This document shows, piece after piece, positions 49,601 through 62,000 of a stretch of 64,000 nt of DNA. Numbering within the stretch: the first letter of the stretch is position 1; each line of letters starts with the position of its first letter. The translations under genes were made by a program, and so were the position numbers. The notes beneath the pieces were generated by a model. That model saw only the letters and a program-made list of their open reading frames with translations. It was not told where the DNA came from and searched no databases. Source of the DNA: Scleropages formosus (Eukaryota > Chordata > Actinopteri > Osteoglossiformes > Osteoglossidae); assembly GCF_900964775.1 (NCBI RefSeq), contig NC_041827.1, positions 9,430,001-9,494,000 of the forward strand, written 5' to 3'.

Positions 49601-52600
49601 CAGTTTCCTAATCAGAACTATTAGATAATGCTTGACAATGTTTGACAAATTTTCAGCTTAAGACAGTATTCTACTTTGTTGCACTGTGCTTTGAGCATAG
49701 TTTACTACTCTTTTGTGAAGTGGGTTTCCTAAGTATGCTGGGTGAATTCTCTGACTTCAGAGCATCATTCGCGTGGTGTTCCATGACCGACGTCTTCAGT
49801 ACACAGAACATCAGCAGTTAGAGGGATGGCGCTGGAATCGTCCTGGGGACCGCATTCTCGACCTGGGTGAGTGCTGCACACAGTGGTTAGAAGAATTTAT
49901 CAGGGCACAGCAAGATGCAAAGCAAGTTTTGATTCATAAACTCTTTGCAGATGTCCCTATGTCTGTTGGGGTGATTGACCCAAGAACCAACCCAACACAA
50001 CTGAACACAGTTGAGTTCCTATGGGACCCTTCCAAGAGGACTTCTGTTTTCATTCAGGTACAAAGGTCCATCACTTCAACACTGAAATAGCCCCAGCCTT
50101 CAGAATGCAAGATTGTTTTCCATTGTGATTTCTGTGGGTCTGTCGTCACTTTGGTTTTCTGTCTCTCTATACATAGGTCCATTGCATCAGCACAGAATTT
50201 ACCATGCGCAAACATGGCGGGGAGAAGGGCGTGCCTTTCCGCATCCAGATTGACACCTTCAAGGAGAATGAAGGAGGGGAGTACACTGAGCACTTGCACT
50301 CAGCTAGTTGCCAGGTTAAAGTTTTCAAGGTGAGATGGATTTAACAAGTAGGATTTCAGAAATTGTTTGGTGTCTTTGAGTGAAATGTGCCTACGTTGTT
50401 TTAATTTTAATACAGTTAAGGAATCTTCAAAAAAACAGCATTCTTCTGAGGTTGTACTATCACCCAAAGCATTTTTATATTTGTCTCCATGTCAATATAG
50501 CCAAAAGGTGCAGACAGGAAACAGAAAACAGACCGGGAGAAGATGGAGAAGCGAGCACCACAAGAGAAGGAGAAATACCAGCCCTCTTATGAGACCACCA
50601 TTCTGACTGAGGTATGATTCTTCAGAAAGACTGAGAGGGAAGCTTTGGAAAGAATGAAATTGTCTCACCTACCCTATCAAGGGGCAACTGAAAACTCTGT
50701 TTCTGGGATTGGATTATTGAATTATTATGACAAATAAAACTTGAACTCCCCCGTAGTGCTCTCCGTGGCCAGAGGTCACCTATGTCAACAACTCCCCAAC
50801 TCCTGCCTTCAACAGCTCCCACAACAGTTTCCCAGTGGCAGAAGGGTAGGTGTTGAAACATCATATTAAAGGGACACTGATTTTTATTTTTATTTTAAAT
50901 GCTGGTTTACTGATGCTGATAAGCTACACATATACATGAAGACACCATTGTATTGTGTCATTTCTCGTGTTGCTTATGTGCTATGGATGGGATCAGTGCG
51001 ACTGTCACATACCCTATAACTTTTGTATTTATGATTCTGTAGAAATGGCTCCCCCAGTCACCAGCCTGAGCCAAAGGTGCAGGTGGCAGATGTGAGTATT
51101 CCTTGCATAATTCGGAACAAGGGGTTCATCTTCAGAAGGTGACCTACTTGTTGAGAAAATCATTACCTCTCAGTTCATTTCACCTTTTATTGCCATTATA
51201 CAAGTGTAACAAAATGCAATTTCTGCGACACCCTGAGCATGATGCATTATACAAGTACAAAATATATATTTTAGTAAACAGTAGATGCAAATTAAATAGT
51301 AGCAGCCTTACCTCTCCTTTGGAAAAATTATATTGTTGCAGTGTCTGAAAATCTTTATTCAGCTCTAATCATTTAGGTGATTTACTGTACATTTCATTCA
51401 TGTAAAAATGCATCTGAGGCCAGTTATAATGTTGAAGTTTCCAAGTTCAAATCAGCCTTACCCAGACTCTGCATGGAGATCATTCATTTTGTTTTATAAC
51501 TCATCTGAAGAAGTTAAGGATGTTTAAATTGTTTAGAACCATACTCTACTGCTGGTAATGATACTTTGTACTACGTGATGCGTTCTTTGTTAATTTATAG
51601 TCATAGACTGTTAATGAACTGCAGAAATGGTAAAGAGTTCCAAATTCATTATTCTATTTTAACCTGTTTTGCTCATGAAGCCTTTTTATCCAGGTGATCC
51701 AGATCCAAAATAAGTTGTAAAGTGGTACCACATTATTGATTACCACACTAATCAAATGTCCTCTGTTGTACTGGTTGTGCCATCCAGGAGCAAAAATTTT
51801 CAGAAAAGATAAGGTGAAACAGAGGATTATTACATGCAAGTAATGAAAGATGGAAATGTTCCTTCTAGAAAGTATGCTTACATGATTGAAACAGTTACAT
51901 TACCTTTTCTTGCTCAGTGTCTTGGAGGTACGAAGGTTATGATCCATGTGTGGTGTAAACTGTGTGTGAGAAGTCATGGCTGAAATGTGTTCACGCTGCC
52001 TTTCTTTCTGATTCCTATGGAACGGCAGAATCTCCTTCCCACTGCTACACCACAGGAGGCCCAGCAGTGGCTTCTTAGGAACCGCTTCTCTCCATATTGC
52101 CGACTATTCACTAATTTCTCTGGTGAGTTCTCGTAGTGTTCCTCTGTCTTTGTACTGCTGATTTTGTAAGTCTTTGTGTGAATGTGTATACATGTGCATT
52201 GTATGCATTTATTTCTGTGGTGCTTACATTTTATAGTCCTGCCATTGTTTTACTGACATTTTGTTTTGTGTTTATGTGTGTGTATGCTCATGTCAGGAAC
52301 CGATCTCCTGAAGCTCACAAGGGAGGATGTGATTCAGATTTGCGGACCAGCAGATGGTATCCGACTTTTCAACACGCTTAAATGCCGGTGGGTGATGTCC
52401 TTTACTATTACCAGAATTACTTGTGGGCCATGCAATGCAGTGTTAATGCCTCTTACCATTGTATAGTGGAAAACCTACACTAGTTACTGCAGAATTTTAT
52501 TGTATAGCTTACTGTAATTTTTTTACCTACTTATTTATAAGTGAGAGGGGTTGTTTTGACAAAGTGTGTAGTTTGAGAATTTCAATGACGAATACACAGT

Positions 52601-54230
52601 GTATTCTAAATCCAGTTAGAAGAAACGAGCAGTTAGGCTGTTGTGTCAGCCTTCCCTCTTTGCTGTTCATAGGGTGGTGCGACCACGGCTAACCATCTAC
52701 GTGTGCCAGGAGTCCCAGCAGAGTGGAGATCAGCATCACAAGCATGAGAACGGCGATTCTAACAGTAGCGCCTTCTATGGTCAGAACCTGCAGCCTTGTC
52801 TTAACCCAGTGCCACCCCTAACTTAGTCAGCACTGTTGTATGAACAGTGTTGAAAGATAGATCCTGTATTGATCCCAGAAGGAAACTGAATGTGACTACA
52901 GCAGTATGCAGCCATAGTTATTGATAAAACATACATCTAGTCATAGAACATACAACAGCTGGTGATTGAAGGACACCGGAGTAGCAAAACAGTAACTAAA
53001 TAAGGAAACCCAGTCAGTAGTTCAACCGATAGTAATGTAGATAAGAAGTGAAAAGCTGTATTCTCAGCTCAGTGCCACTCCAGAATCCAGAGGACTGATT
53101 ATAGAAGCTAATGGCTTTTGCAGAAATGGTTGAAAGTGCTCCTTGATGCAGGGCACCTGGACCAGTCCACCGCTGAAGGTGCTCCTCTGGTTAGCTAAGG
53201 TGGCATTCAGAGGGTGAGCGTAATTGTCCATGATGGTTAGGAGTTAGTGTCCTTCTTTCTACTGCCTCCTCCAGAGAGTCCTGCCTACCACCCAGATGCA
53301 AGCCGGCCTTCCTGATTAGTTTATTTAGCATGCTGACATCACCTGTAGAAATGGCATTGCCCAGCTACAACTAAGTTGTAGAAGATCTAAGTGTATTTAC
53401 ATAATCACCACCACTTCCTCTCCATCAGTGGCAACTGAAGACAGTGGATCCTTGAATTTCCTGAAGTCAGTTTGCAAACCTGATTATTATAAGAGGGATG
53501 TCAACCATTTAGGCTAAAAATAAATGTACATATAGGCCTGCAAGTAGTGTACAAAAATGAAAGGAAAAGATATTTATAAAATTTTAGCTGACACTTTTTC
53601 GAAAAGTAACTTACAATATTAGTTTTGTATACTATAGTGACAGCAAGACTCGAAGCCCAGATCCTTTGATTGTAGGATTGTGAGTCTAACTACTGCTCTG
53701 CCTGCTGCCAATAGAAAAATGGAATGGGGTCGACAAATTCCATCTGTCTGTTTTTCAGTTTACCATGCTATATACCTAGAGGACCTGACAGCTGTTGAGC
53801 TGACAGAGAAGATTGCCCAGCTGTTCAGCATCTCCCCTAGACAGATTAGTCAGATCTACAAGCAGGGCCCAACAGGCATCCATGTGCTCGTCAGCGATGA
53901 GGTAAGCTTCCTTCTGTGTTTTGGCACGTAGAAAGAGACCACAACCCCACCTGGAAACAACAATAACACACAGTAACATCTATATATATTTTTCATTTTT
54001 TCTGTTCTAGATGATACAGAATTTCCCGGACGACTCTTGTTTTGTCTTGGTCACAATGAAAGGTAATGAGATCATACCACTTGCAACCCTAACAGATCCA
54101 GACACCTGGGATTATTATAAACATATTTTTTCAAGTAATATAACAAAGTGCTGCATGGTTTAGATTCCTGTTTTATTCTGTTTTCTTGGCAGCTGAGAAT
54201 AATGACGGCTACCACATCATCTTGAAGTGA
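46660..54230 (+). CDS. tfcp2: Transcription factor CP2 (LSF), Grainyhead/CP2 family (15 exons)
   Basis: Coding exons are 46660-46781, 49058-49209, 49438-49514, 49761-49866, 49951-50057, 50177-50329, 50501-50611, 50757-50845, 51043-51091, 52029-52122, 52297-52387, 52673-52779, 53759-53901, 54011-54062 and 54193-54230. They join in frame to 496 aa (human 502). Residues ~40-280 are the CP2 DNA-binding domain ([60 protein letters not shown]). Residues ~325-395 are a SAM-like oligomerisation domain ([20 protein letters not shown]). The C-terminal ~75 residues form the dimerisation fold ending [20 protein letters not shown] separates it from UBP1. The human poly-Gln between SAM and C-terminal domains is absent ([14 protein letters not shown] instead). 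TFCP2 activates cell-cycle (thymidylate synthase) and other promoters. Intron 1 holds a DNA transposon. Confidence 0.97.
47071..48157 (+). mobile_element. Pogo/Tigger-like DNA transposon, non-autonomous, in tfcp2 intron 1
   Basis: Terminal inverted repeats of 24 bp lie at 47071-47094 (CGGGCAGTCCCCGAGTTACG...) and 48134-48157 (reverse complement CAGGCATTCCCTGAATTACG...). They match at 20 of 24, and each is flanked by TA (47069-47070 and 48158-48159). Inside, an ATG at 47377 opens 27 codons, [20 protein letters not shown] and so on, to a stop at 47458-47460. This resembles the start of Tigger/CENP-B-like transposases (MAPKRK..., ...TIETK), so it is a shrunken copy of an autonomous element. The segment 47526-47990 is a later insertion. 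Confidence 0.75.
47526..47990 (+). mobile_element. Insertion inside the Tigger-like element, with LTR-like 3' portion
   Basis: The segment is bounded by an exact 15-bp direct repeat, TTTCTTTAATGTTTT, at 47511-47525 and 47991-48005. It includes a CT microsatellite (47549-47575). The part around 47700-47871 resembles the end of a Ty3/gypsy-type LTR: AATAAA, then CCTGCACTTGGGTCCAGCC, ending in CATGACA. No coding part of such an element is present. The long direct repeat fits a target duplication better from LINE-type insertion than from an integrase, so the origin is unsettled. Confidence 0.4.
48185..48345 (-). mobile_element. Dispersed SINE-like repeat, reversed, partial
   Basis: CAACCAACCAACCGATTTCA and TAACTGCTTGCTCCAAGTGG, then GAGACGGAGCCTATCGCGG and GTCCATCGCAGGGTGTGTC, are the reversed 3' part of the repeat seen at 44969-45090. 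It begins 27 bp after the Tigger-like element. Confidence 0.55.
48470..48720 (+). mobile_element. Dispersed long SINE family copy, plus orientation, diverged
   Basis: Ordered family pieces are seen: GTATGCATGTTGTCCTCATG, TCCCACAGTCCAAAGACATG, AAATTGCCCCTAGTGTGTGA and GACATCCCATCCAGGGTGAA. The head is degraded. It lies in tfcp2 intron 1. Confidence 0.6.
52850..53400 (-). mobile_element. Probable retrotransposon fragment in tfcp2 intron 12
   Basis: CTGTATTGATCCCAGAAGGA at one end, and GAAGGTGCTCCTCTGG, GTCCATGATGGTTAGGAGTT, GCCGGCCTTCCTGATTAGTT and GGCATTGCCCAGCTACAAC further on, recall a common fish non-LTR repeat read in reverse. Family and ends are uncertain. Exon 12 ends at 52779 and exon 13 starts at 53759, so it is wholly intronic. 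Confidence 0.4.
53580..53705 (-). mobile_element. Partial short-tail SINE, reversed, just before tfcp2 exon 13
   Basis: The reversed tail (AGCTGACACTTTTTCGAAAAGTAACTTAC, here shortened to its key motif AGCTGACACTTTTTCG) and a reversed B-box-like GACTCGAAGCCC mark the family of 16090-16293. It ends about 55 bp before the exon 13 acceptor. Confidence 0.55.
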
Positions 54231-55911
54231 AGATGTTTGGACTGCAAGTGAAGGGAGAGGATGTATAGAGACGAAAGCCTTCTGAGCTCCTCAGCACTGT
54301 TAAGATCCCCTCTTAGCACCTCAGTTTGCTTCTCTAATATCCCTATACTGATGTGAAAGCCATCTTCGTCCATTCATTTTAATCCACCGGGTTTAGATTT
54401 TTCAACGGGATACCTGGAGGGGGATCATAGCATTGAACATGTGCCACATATTTTTCAGCTTTGAAAGGTACAGCTTTATCTGAACCCATTTTTTATCCCA
54501 AGAAACATACTTTATGAACTGGCAAATGTACTCCATGGTTACTGTTTTTTTTTAATTTATATTTGTTTTGTTGCCTGTGCAATGTTGAACCTGCCTCCAT
54601 TGGTTCCTGTTCTCCATCTGTGCCATGTCTACATTGTTTTTAAGTATGAGTTGCTGGTCACTTTGGATCTTAATGACTGACTCTTGACTGTCTTAAATAG
54701 TGATTCTGCCTCATTTTTCATGTCCAGATGCAAACCCTGCATGTTTAATTGAATGCTATGCACCAATATTTACCGATGCCAGTTAAAATATCAGGAATTT
54801 AAGGAGTACAATTTATGGTGGTCTCAATTTCATGGTCCTGTTGACACAGCAGAGCTGAGTTTAGGTGAACATTGAAATGTGTTGATTTCAGGAATGGAGG
54901 TACTATACCTCCCGTCTGCCCTATAAGAAGGTCTACCTGTTTCACCTGTAGCATTGTGTAGATCTGTGTTTTGTCAAAGTGGAGTATAATGAAAATGGCT
55001 GAGGCAAAGCAGGAGTGAGGTGAATTTTTATTTATTTTTTTTTAACCCCCCCCCACCTTTTCATCCATTTCCTCTTCACTCTCTTTACACTCCTACTCTG
55101 TTTTAAGTGGTGTGAAACTGGTGCAAAACAAACAGTAGCTTTGCAGGCAGCTTGTACTGTTGGTACAAATATACAGAGAGAAATAGTGTTGACTGATTCT
55201 TTTTCCCCCTCTGAAGTGGATATATGCTAAATGTTTATACTGAAAAGATATTTCGCAGAATGGAGTTGGAACCTTGAATTTTTCTTGTTTGGCGCAGCAG
55301 TTATAGCATGCTGCAAAATTGGTAAGGTTAGAGACCTCATCCTTTGACTACAAGACTGAACATGAATTAGCTGGCTGCCACAGTACATGCAAGAGAACAG
55401 TTTCAGAAGTCTTGTCCCACAAATGCTTTATGCAAAAATGGAGTGGAGTACAAATTGCACTCCCTGTACCACTATAGTAGCAACAGTAAAAAAATTTATT
55501 GTTCTACTTATGATTTCCACATGGATACATGAAATGTTTTTAATAATCTCTGCTGTTAAAATAACCACCATGCGACATGAAAAACTGCATTTTAAACAGT
55601 GTTATTAAAAATATGTGGAGAAAGTATGTTTTGGTGTAAAAAGTTTTGATTTTAAAGAAGGCTCATTTGGATATTTTTACTTGCCTTATTTTTTTAAAAT
55701 AGTTGTCTAAAAATTGTTTGAAAAGGAAATATTTTATACCATGTTAAATAGCCTTTTGCTTACTGTTAAAATAAGTGTTACAGCATCCAAATGTTAAATT
55801 CTGCAGGGCATCTTTTATTGTGGTTGTGTGTAACCACTGTAGTGTTGCTTATTTTTTCTTATATAATAGGCTAGATTGAGAACTGGAAAATAAGGAAAAA
55901 AATAAAATAAA
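54231..55911 (+). other. tfcp2: tfcp2 3' UTR with poly(A) signals
   Basis: After the TGA the sequence has no coding similarity. Overlapping AATAAA hexamers at 55901-55906 and 55906-55911 give a likely 3' UTR of about 1.7 kb. A C-run after a T-run lies at about 55037-55056. No repeats are obvious within it. Confidence 0.6.
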
Positions 55912-56386
55912 TTGTATTGTAATTTTGTTCTGTAGACCTCTGTCAGAACAAATACACTGCTTGCCCACAGACACTAACATTTCTTATTCACACTTCAGCT
56001 GTAGTCACTATTAGAGTATAATTTCAAAATAATAACTGAATTCTGTTTCATACACACATCACCAGTAAGTTTTTATATAGTGCAATATATGACCCTTGCA
56101 AGAAAATAGCGCTTAAAGAAAGGTGCCTGAATATTTTTTATTATGATAACAATAATAAAAGCTTACCATCATGCCTATGTTAGTCTGAGAGAATTGTGAC
56201 TGCCCTTTAGCTGTTTTAAAAATAGAACTGGAATGCTGTTTACGTATGTTACGGGAGCCACAATATCTTTGCTGTACATATTGTACTTGGTGAAAATTTG
56301 TTTGTCCAGCTTTAGACACTCTGTAGGGCATTTTATATTACAGGTTGTGGCTAGCGTAACATGAATTTGAGACTTTTTTTTGCAAT
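55912..56386. other. Downstream of tfcp2, nothing recognised
   Basis: AT-rich intergenic sequence. No feature I can support. Confidence 0.4.
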
Positions 56387-56388
56387 TA

Positions 56389-56697
56389 TGTAGTGCTGCT
56401 TGAAAGTATGTGAACACCTTGTGTCCCTTACTTTTTCCACAAATCAGTCAGAACCAGTGTTTCACATTTGACAATATGTGTTTTACCAATTCAAGATGTT
56501 GCTTTAGTATAAGTCATACGTGTAGTAGAAAAACGGGATTGGTACAGGTGCAAAAATAAGCAAACCCCACATTGAATTAGTTAAACCAAGTAGATAAGTG
56601 GAATCAGGTGTATAAATCAAAATCATTTATTGCTTTTAGGTTTGTTTTATTTTACGATTTAAGGGTTAGGCTTTACATACTTTGAAGCAGCACTGTA
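56389..56697. mobile_element. Tc1/mariner-like MITE, 309 bp
   Basis: The inverted ends TGTAGTGCTGCTTGAAAGTA at the left and, in reverse complement, TACAGTGCTGCTTCAAAGTA at the right match closely. Each is flanked by TA (56387-56388 and 56698-56699). The end motif resembles fish Tc1-like ends of the TACAGTGCCTTGCGAAAGTA type. There is no transposase, so the element is non-autonomous. Confidence 0.75.
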
Positions 56698-56699
56698 TA

Positions 56700-57460
56700 T
56701 TTAGTATTCAGAGAAATGATGTGTCAAGGTGCTGTTATTTCCTTTTAATGTTATTACTGCAGTATAGGCAGAGCACTTGGCGATGAGAATACAAGAGTGG
56801 TCCAAAACCCTATATTTCCCAGCTATCACTTGGCATTGCTGTGATGTCATAGGATTATTTAAACACCAGTCTATGCCAAAGTTTGCTTATTGTGGTTTAA
56901 ATGTCCGGTACGTGTAATGATGGTGTTGTGGGCCGAGGATTTATTGATGCAAAGAAAGTTTTGTAACACACAATCGTCATCAAAGAAGAAAACCAGGTGA
57001 CTACAAGGAATTACTTAGAGAACATTAAAAATAACTGCGCTTCAAACCCAGGTAGCTAGAGCTGGAAGTAGAGTATCATTCCATAGTGGGTTGAATATTT
57101 AAAAATCCTATTAATACAATACACTTGTATTACACCCTTCCACCCCCCGTCCTATCTTGGATGTAATTTCTTTGATTTGCCTGGACTACATCATTGGAAG
57201 CATTTGTTCAAACGTCACAAACTTGCCTCTTCCCTTCAGATTTCAATAGACATTTAAATCGAATGGGAGTGGGTTATAAAAAAGCTGAGCCAAACTGAAG
57301 GAGGCAAAATATCAATCCCAAACTGTAGTGACAGAAGGATAAACTTTAATCAATAATCAATAACCTTTTTTCAGTAATGCACCTAAAAGCAAATTAATGT
57401 GTCTATGCACTTAACGCATTTCCGGACCATGAAGTGAAAGGAGCATTGGAGGCTCTTGCC
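56700..57460. other. Intergenic sequence, nothing recognised
   Basis: AT-rich. A TG/GC dinucleotide run begins near 57464 and leads into the next SINE. Confidence 0.4.
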
Positions 57461-57504
57461 TGTAGTGTGTGTGTTTGTGTGTGTGCGCGCGCACGCTTAG
57501 CAGA

Positions 57505-57708
57505 CGGGGGCACGGGGCTGTGGTGGCGCAGTGGGTTTGGCCTGTGCCTGCTCTCTGGTGGGTCTGGGATTTGAGTCCCGCTTGGGGTGCCTTGTGATGG
57601 ACTGGCGTCCCGTCCTGGGTGTGTCCCCTCCCCCTCCAGCCTTATGCCCTGTGTTGCCAGGTTAGACTCTGGCTCCACGCAACCCCACTTGGGACAAGCG
57701 GTTTCAGA
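57505..57708 (+). mobile_element. TG-tailed SINE joined to a long SINE
   Basis: The head GGGGCTGTGGTGGCGCAGTG and B box GATTTGAGTCC are followed by the body CCCTGTGTTGCCAGGTTAGA and the tail GGGACAAGCGGTTTCAGACA. The TG tail is lost at the junction. The long SINE piece at 57711 begins at once, suggesting insertion into or next to that copy. Confidence 0.8.
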
Positions 57709-57710
57709 CA

Positions 57711-57920
57711 GCAAAACACAGTGGAACACACACACTCTCTCTGTCCATCACACACTATGGGGGAACCTGAACAGCATGGCTTTAAACTGTGGGAGGAAAC
57801 CCACAGAGACATGGGGAGAACACGCAAGCTCCACACAAACTGAGCGGGATCAAATCCATGTCCTCTTGCATTCCCCAGGCGTTGTGAGACAGCAGTGCTA
57901 CTTGCTGTGCCCCTGTAATG
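57711..57920 (-). mobile_element. Head-side part of a long tRNA-derived SINE, reversed
   Basis: ACACTATGGGGGAACCTGAA, GGAGAACACGCAAGCTCCAC, reversed B box GGGATCAAATCC and the reversed head follow the order of the 1569-1923 copy. The tail side is missing and replaced by the neighbouring SINE. Confidence 0.75.
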
Positions 57921-58899
57921 TAAAACTGATGCTCATGGTCAGTTCCTGACAAAGCCCTATCATTAAGGCTTTTATTTAAAAAAAAATGGTGTTACAAGAA
58001 TGTCACTATTGGACATGACCAGCAGGCTACTGCCTTGTTTAATGTGAAAGGAAGGGGTGACTTTCAGACTATGCATAGCAACATAATACACAATCAGTGC
58101 ATCTGGTGTTCACAGGTAGGTTCTGGCTGTTTTATTAGTTATTTTATTAGTTGAGCCATTGGTTCAGCTTAAGTGTGACACAGAGTGCTTCAGGACTCAA
58201 CCCCTTTTAGACATGTACTTATGCCAAAAAGTTTGCATGTCCACAAACTGATCAAAGCTCATTCACCAATCAGGTTTAAAACAGAAAGAAATGATCCAAT
58301 AAGGTAGAAAAATGCATGGCTTGTTTCCACTTAGGTTGCTCATAAACACCTTACATAATTAAGAAAACAGTGGAATAAGGTGCACCGCTCTAAGCCAAAC
58401 ACAACCCAAGTGTGGGGACAAAGGGGTAAACAGCAAGAGACAAGGCTAAACTGTTCTGGCAGAAGCATAAAAAAAGGTAATGTTCTAGGCGAAAATGCAG
58501 GAATAAATTCACAGTATGAGTCCTAGGAATCTGAAGCTATGAACACTGCAACTCTAATTTGGCAGAGATGTTTTCAGAGTTTTTCACACTGTTAAAAGAT
58601 GTACTAACTCAATATTCCTTGCATGTCTGAACTCAGTATGGTGTCATGCTGGATTTGACATGCAGTTTTTCCCCAAGTTACAGTTCATCATACCCATGTG
58701 CAATATGTTCTCCAAATAACTGACAATCACTGCACTATAATGTGACTTTATGATACAGGTCAAAGTGTCCTTTTTTTCTGTGCTTGGTCATTTAGTTGCA
58801 TTATGTTTGCATGGTTTTATGTTCTGTCTTCATTATACTATGTTCTTGTCTGCTGCATTATCGGTAATCATGTTTGCATTAGTCTATGTGTCGTTCAGT
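57921..58899. other. Intergenic sequence, nothing recognised
   Basis: AT-rich with no coding or repeat signal that I can support. Confidence 0.4.
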
Positions 58900-59020
58900 A
58901 TGTGCTTATGTAGCCTGTATGTGTGAATGTGCACTGTAGGTTTGCTCTAAACCGGAAACAAATTCCTTGTATGCTCAGATATACTTAGCCAATAAAGCTG
59001 ATTCTGATTCTGATCAGACT
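58900..59020 (+). mobile_element. LINE-type 3' end with hexamer tail
   Basis: ACAAATTCCTTGTATGCTCA, GCCAATAAAGCTGATTCTGA and repeated GATTCT units form the same end as 24027-24290, in the opposite orientation. It is strongly 5'-truncated, as is usual for non-LTR elements. Confidence 0.6.
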
Positions 59021-62000
59021 CCTCTCCTGTATTATCAGAACCGCATAAAGATCAGATCAGACAATGTTAAAAAGCAGAAAAAAATACAGAAAATTGGAAA
59101 AGGAAAATACTTTTCCCAAAGCACCCTGGATGTAAAATGCTCTATTTTTTTCACTGTACCTTTTAAGACATTACTCTGAATGTTTTCATCTGTGTAAGTG
59201 ATGGTGACAGGCAGAAACTATATTTTTGAAACCATGATGGTTCAAAGATGTTGGCTAAGGTAATGGTTTCTCCCTCTTACAGAGAAGATATTAAAATAAA
59301 GACTTGTGATTTGTCATGAATTCAGACAAGTTTTGCTGCCTTGCACACAGGTCGGTGTGTCAGTCGGTGGAGGGTCACCAAGTGCTGTTTGAACACAGGA
59401 GGGCAGCATCACTTTGTGCTCGGCAGCAGCACTTCTTGGCAAAGGGTAACGCTGCACTTGCTCATGGAAATGCAGCATAAAGGGCAGGGGGGTCATTAGG
59501 CATCATTACAAATTTAGTACACCACTGAAGTTGCTACTCTGCTTGTAGGAATACATATATATTTTTTTATGGTAAAAGTGCCTGATATTACAGTACAAGA
59601 GGATGCGGAAGCTGTCAGCAAAGGGTGGTAGAATTGATGATCTGAAAGAGCTATGATTCTGACTGGAGTTGGGTTGCTGCCAGGGTTGTCATCCAGAAGT
59701 CAAGCAGGAGACCGAAAGACGCACGTAGCAGCCGCACGATGGGACGTTATGTGCCTCGTGGAGTAGGCTGAAGACGCCTAGTCTACAGACAAGTCAGAAA
59801 CCAGGTCTGACTGTCGATCAAAAATTCACATTTCCAATCATGTATGTTTCCTGCTAGTCAGCTTCAGTGTAGTGTAATGTCCAAAAACGGGATGGGTCGA
59901 TGCGGTTATGGTCTATAAACCAAAGCTTGCTCTCAGGAGCGAGGAGCCAGTGGGGACTGTGAAAAGTTAGAAAAATTTGAAATGAAAGAGAGAAGTTCTT
60001 TCTCTGCTCTCGACCTTTGCCTCCTTGTTTCTGAGTCCTGTGTTGCTCGACCTCCCGTTTCCTAAAAACATAATATTTACTTTTCAATTCCATTGCAAGA
60101 AGTTATAACGGGGTATATTGGCACAGTGTGGTATCTAGACAATCCCTGCCATGGCTTATCACATTTTCTAGGAAGTCCATATCATGGGCTGCTTTGTGCT
60201 GCTTTTGCTATTTCTGCTTTTTGACTCTTACATTGTTGTCACTTTCACAACTATTTTGTTATATGATTCTTGTTTAGTACTTTATGGGAAAGTTCACCAA
60301 CTTCTTGTTGAACATGCTTGTGATTGCAATAGAAATATGCAAAAATAGAACCCGAAGATTGAAACATTACGCTCAGTTTCAGTGTTGCGTCCTTCTCACC
60401 TCAGTTGGAACCCATGACCTTCACTGTGGTTCTTAGGAAATCCATATTTGGACAGAACTCATAAATCCTGGACTTTTTTCCTCACATGTTGTCCTACATG
60501 CATACGCTATACGCAGATACACACAGTCAAAATGAAAGTTTCACTTCCTCATAATGTTTGCTATAAACAGCCGATGACCAAACCGGTGTAAGCAGCTTGA
60601 TCCATGACATCACTGATAGCTTTCTCTGACCTTTCTGGCTTAATGAAAAAGGAAAGGGCAACAAATGACCTTTGGTTGAGGATCTGACATCTACAAGGGT
60701 GAGATTATTTACAAAAAAAGACAATGTTTAACTATGTGTGGTAGTTCAGCTTGCACTGAGGACACAGTGAGAGCATTATCCTCAGCTGTTATACCACATT
60801 CTCCTCATAAGGTTGAAACGCACTCTCGTTTTCCACCTGATCAAGGACCCCTTGTGGAGCACATATTCTGGGAACATCTCACTCATGTTTATTGAGTGCA
60901 CTAAAGTGCCACCTGTGCTGTAGGACTCAGTCTGCCTTTTTACTGTCACGTTCTACTCCTCTGCGACTTAGGGCAGCGTAGGGGTGGTGCCAACAGGCGC
61001 GCGCCCCTGGTGGGCCCAGGAGGAGCTGTTCCTGAAGAGCAGTGGAAAGAATGAACTGTGGTGGCTGCCAGCATGAAGCCATAGCTGCTTGCTGCTCCAG
61101 CCTGATTCACGATGGGGATGGGTGCTCCTCCTCACCGCCAGTGTCCACAGGCTGCTTCAGCTCAACGTAATGGATCTCCCAGCCTCCAGCCACTCAGATA
61201 TCCACTCATTTATACTTAGAGTGAATGAAACTGCTTCCCAAGAAGTCTGGAAAGAGGGAGAAAGACATAAAACAGGGAAACCTCAGCTATGATTAGCTGT
61301 GAACAGTTTAAAATAGTCCTGTATTAAGTAACTGCTGTTATTATGGATGTGGGCTTCAATTTTTTAAAGAAGAGGTCTTGCGATGAGACACATTTTCCAA
61401 GAATTTTGCGACATCCCTAGAAATTTGAAAGCTGGACGCAGCTCTCTCTGCCATTTCGGTGTCTCGCTTCTCTAAAGCAGGTAACGGCAGTTTTTCCTTC
61501 TCTCGTGGTTTTATCCACTCCTCCAGAGCTGCCTCTCCTGTTTGTATGTCTGTTGGCTCAGTCGTTTTCCTCTTGTGGTGGCCTGATGGAAAATATTTAA
61601 AAGACCAAAAAGGCCTAATGTTTTTAACTGCAGTCAGCTTATGCCAGAGGCAATTTTCTCATTAACCTGGGGTCCGATAACAAACGTTTACTTTCGAATT
61701 AAACCTTATTCTTGGAGTCAATGGATTTATTCAGTTCAGCCCCACGCAAGATGGCCTGATGTTTTCTGTTTGTAAACAGTATCCCCTTGAAATAATTTAG
61801 ACAAATAATGATCTACATCAAAGTCGATGTACACGCTGAAACCTGTCTTGAATGAGGACCCTCCAACGAACTACATATGAAGACAGAGGTCAACGAAGAG
61901 TGAGTCTTAGGTCCACCCTGAATGGACTGGAACAGTGGAAGCTTTGTCTTGTATGATTTTCTCAATTTTTTTTTAAAACTTAAAAATCAGCTGTGAAATA

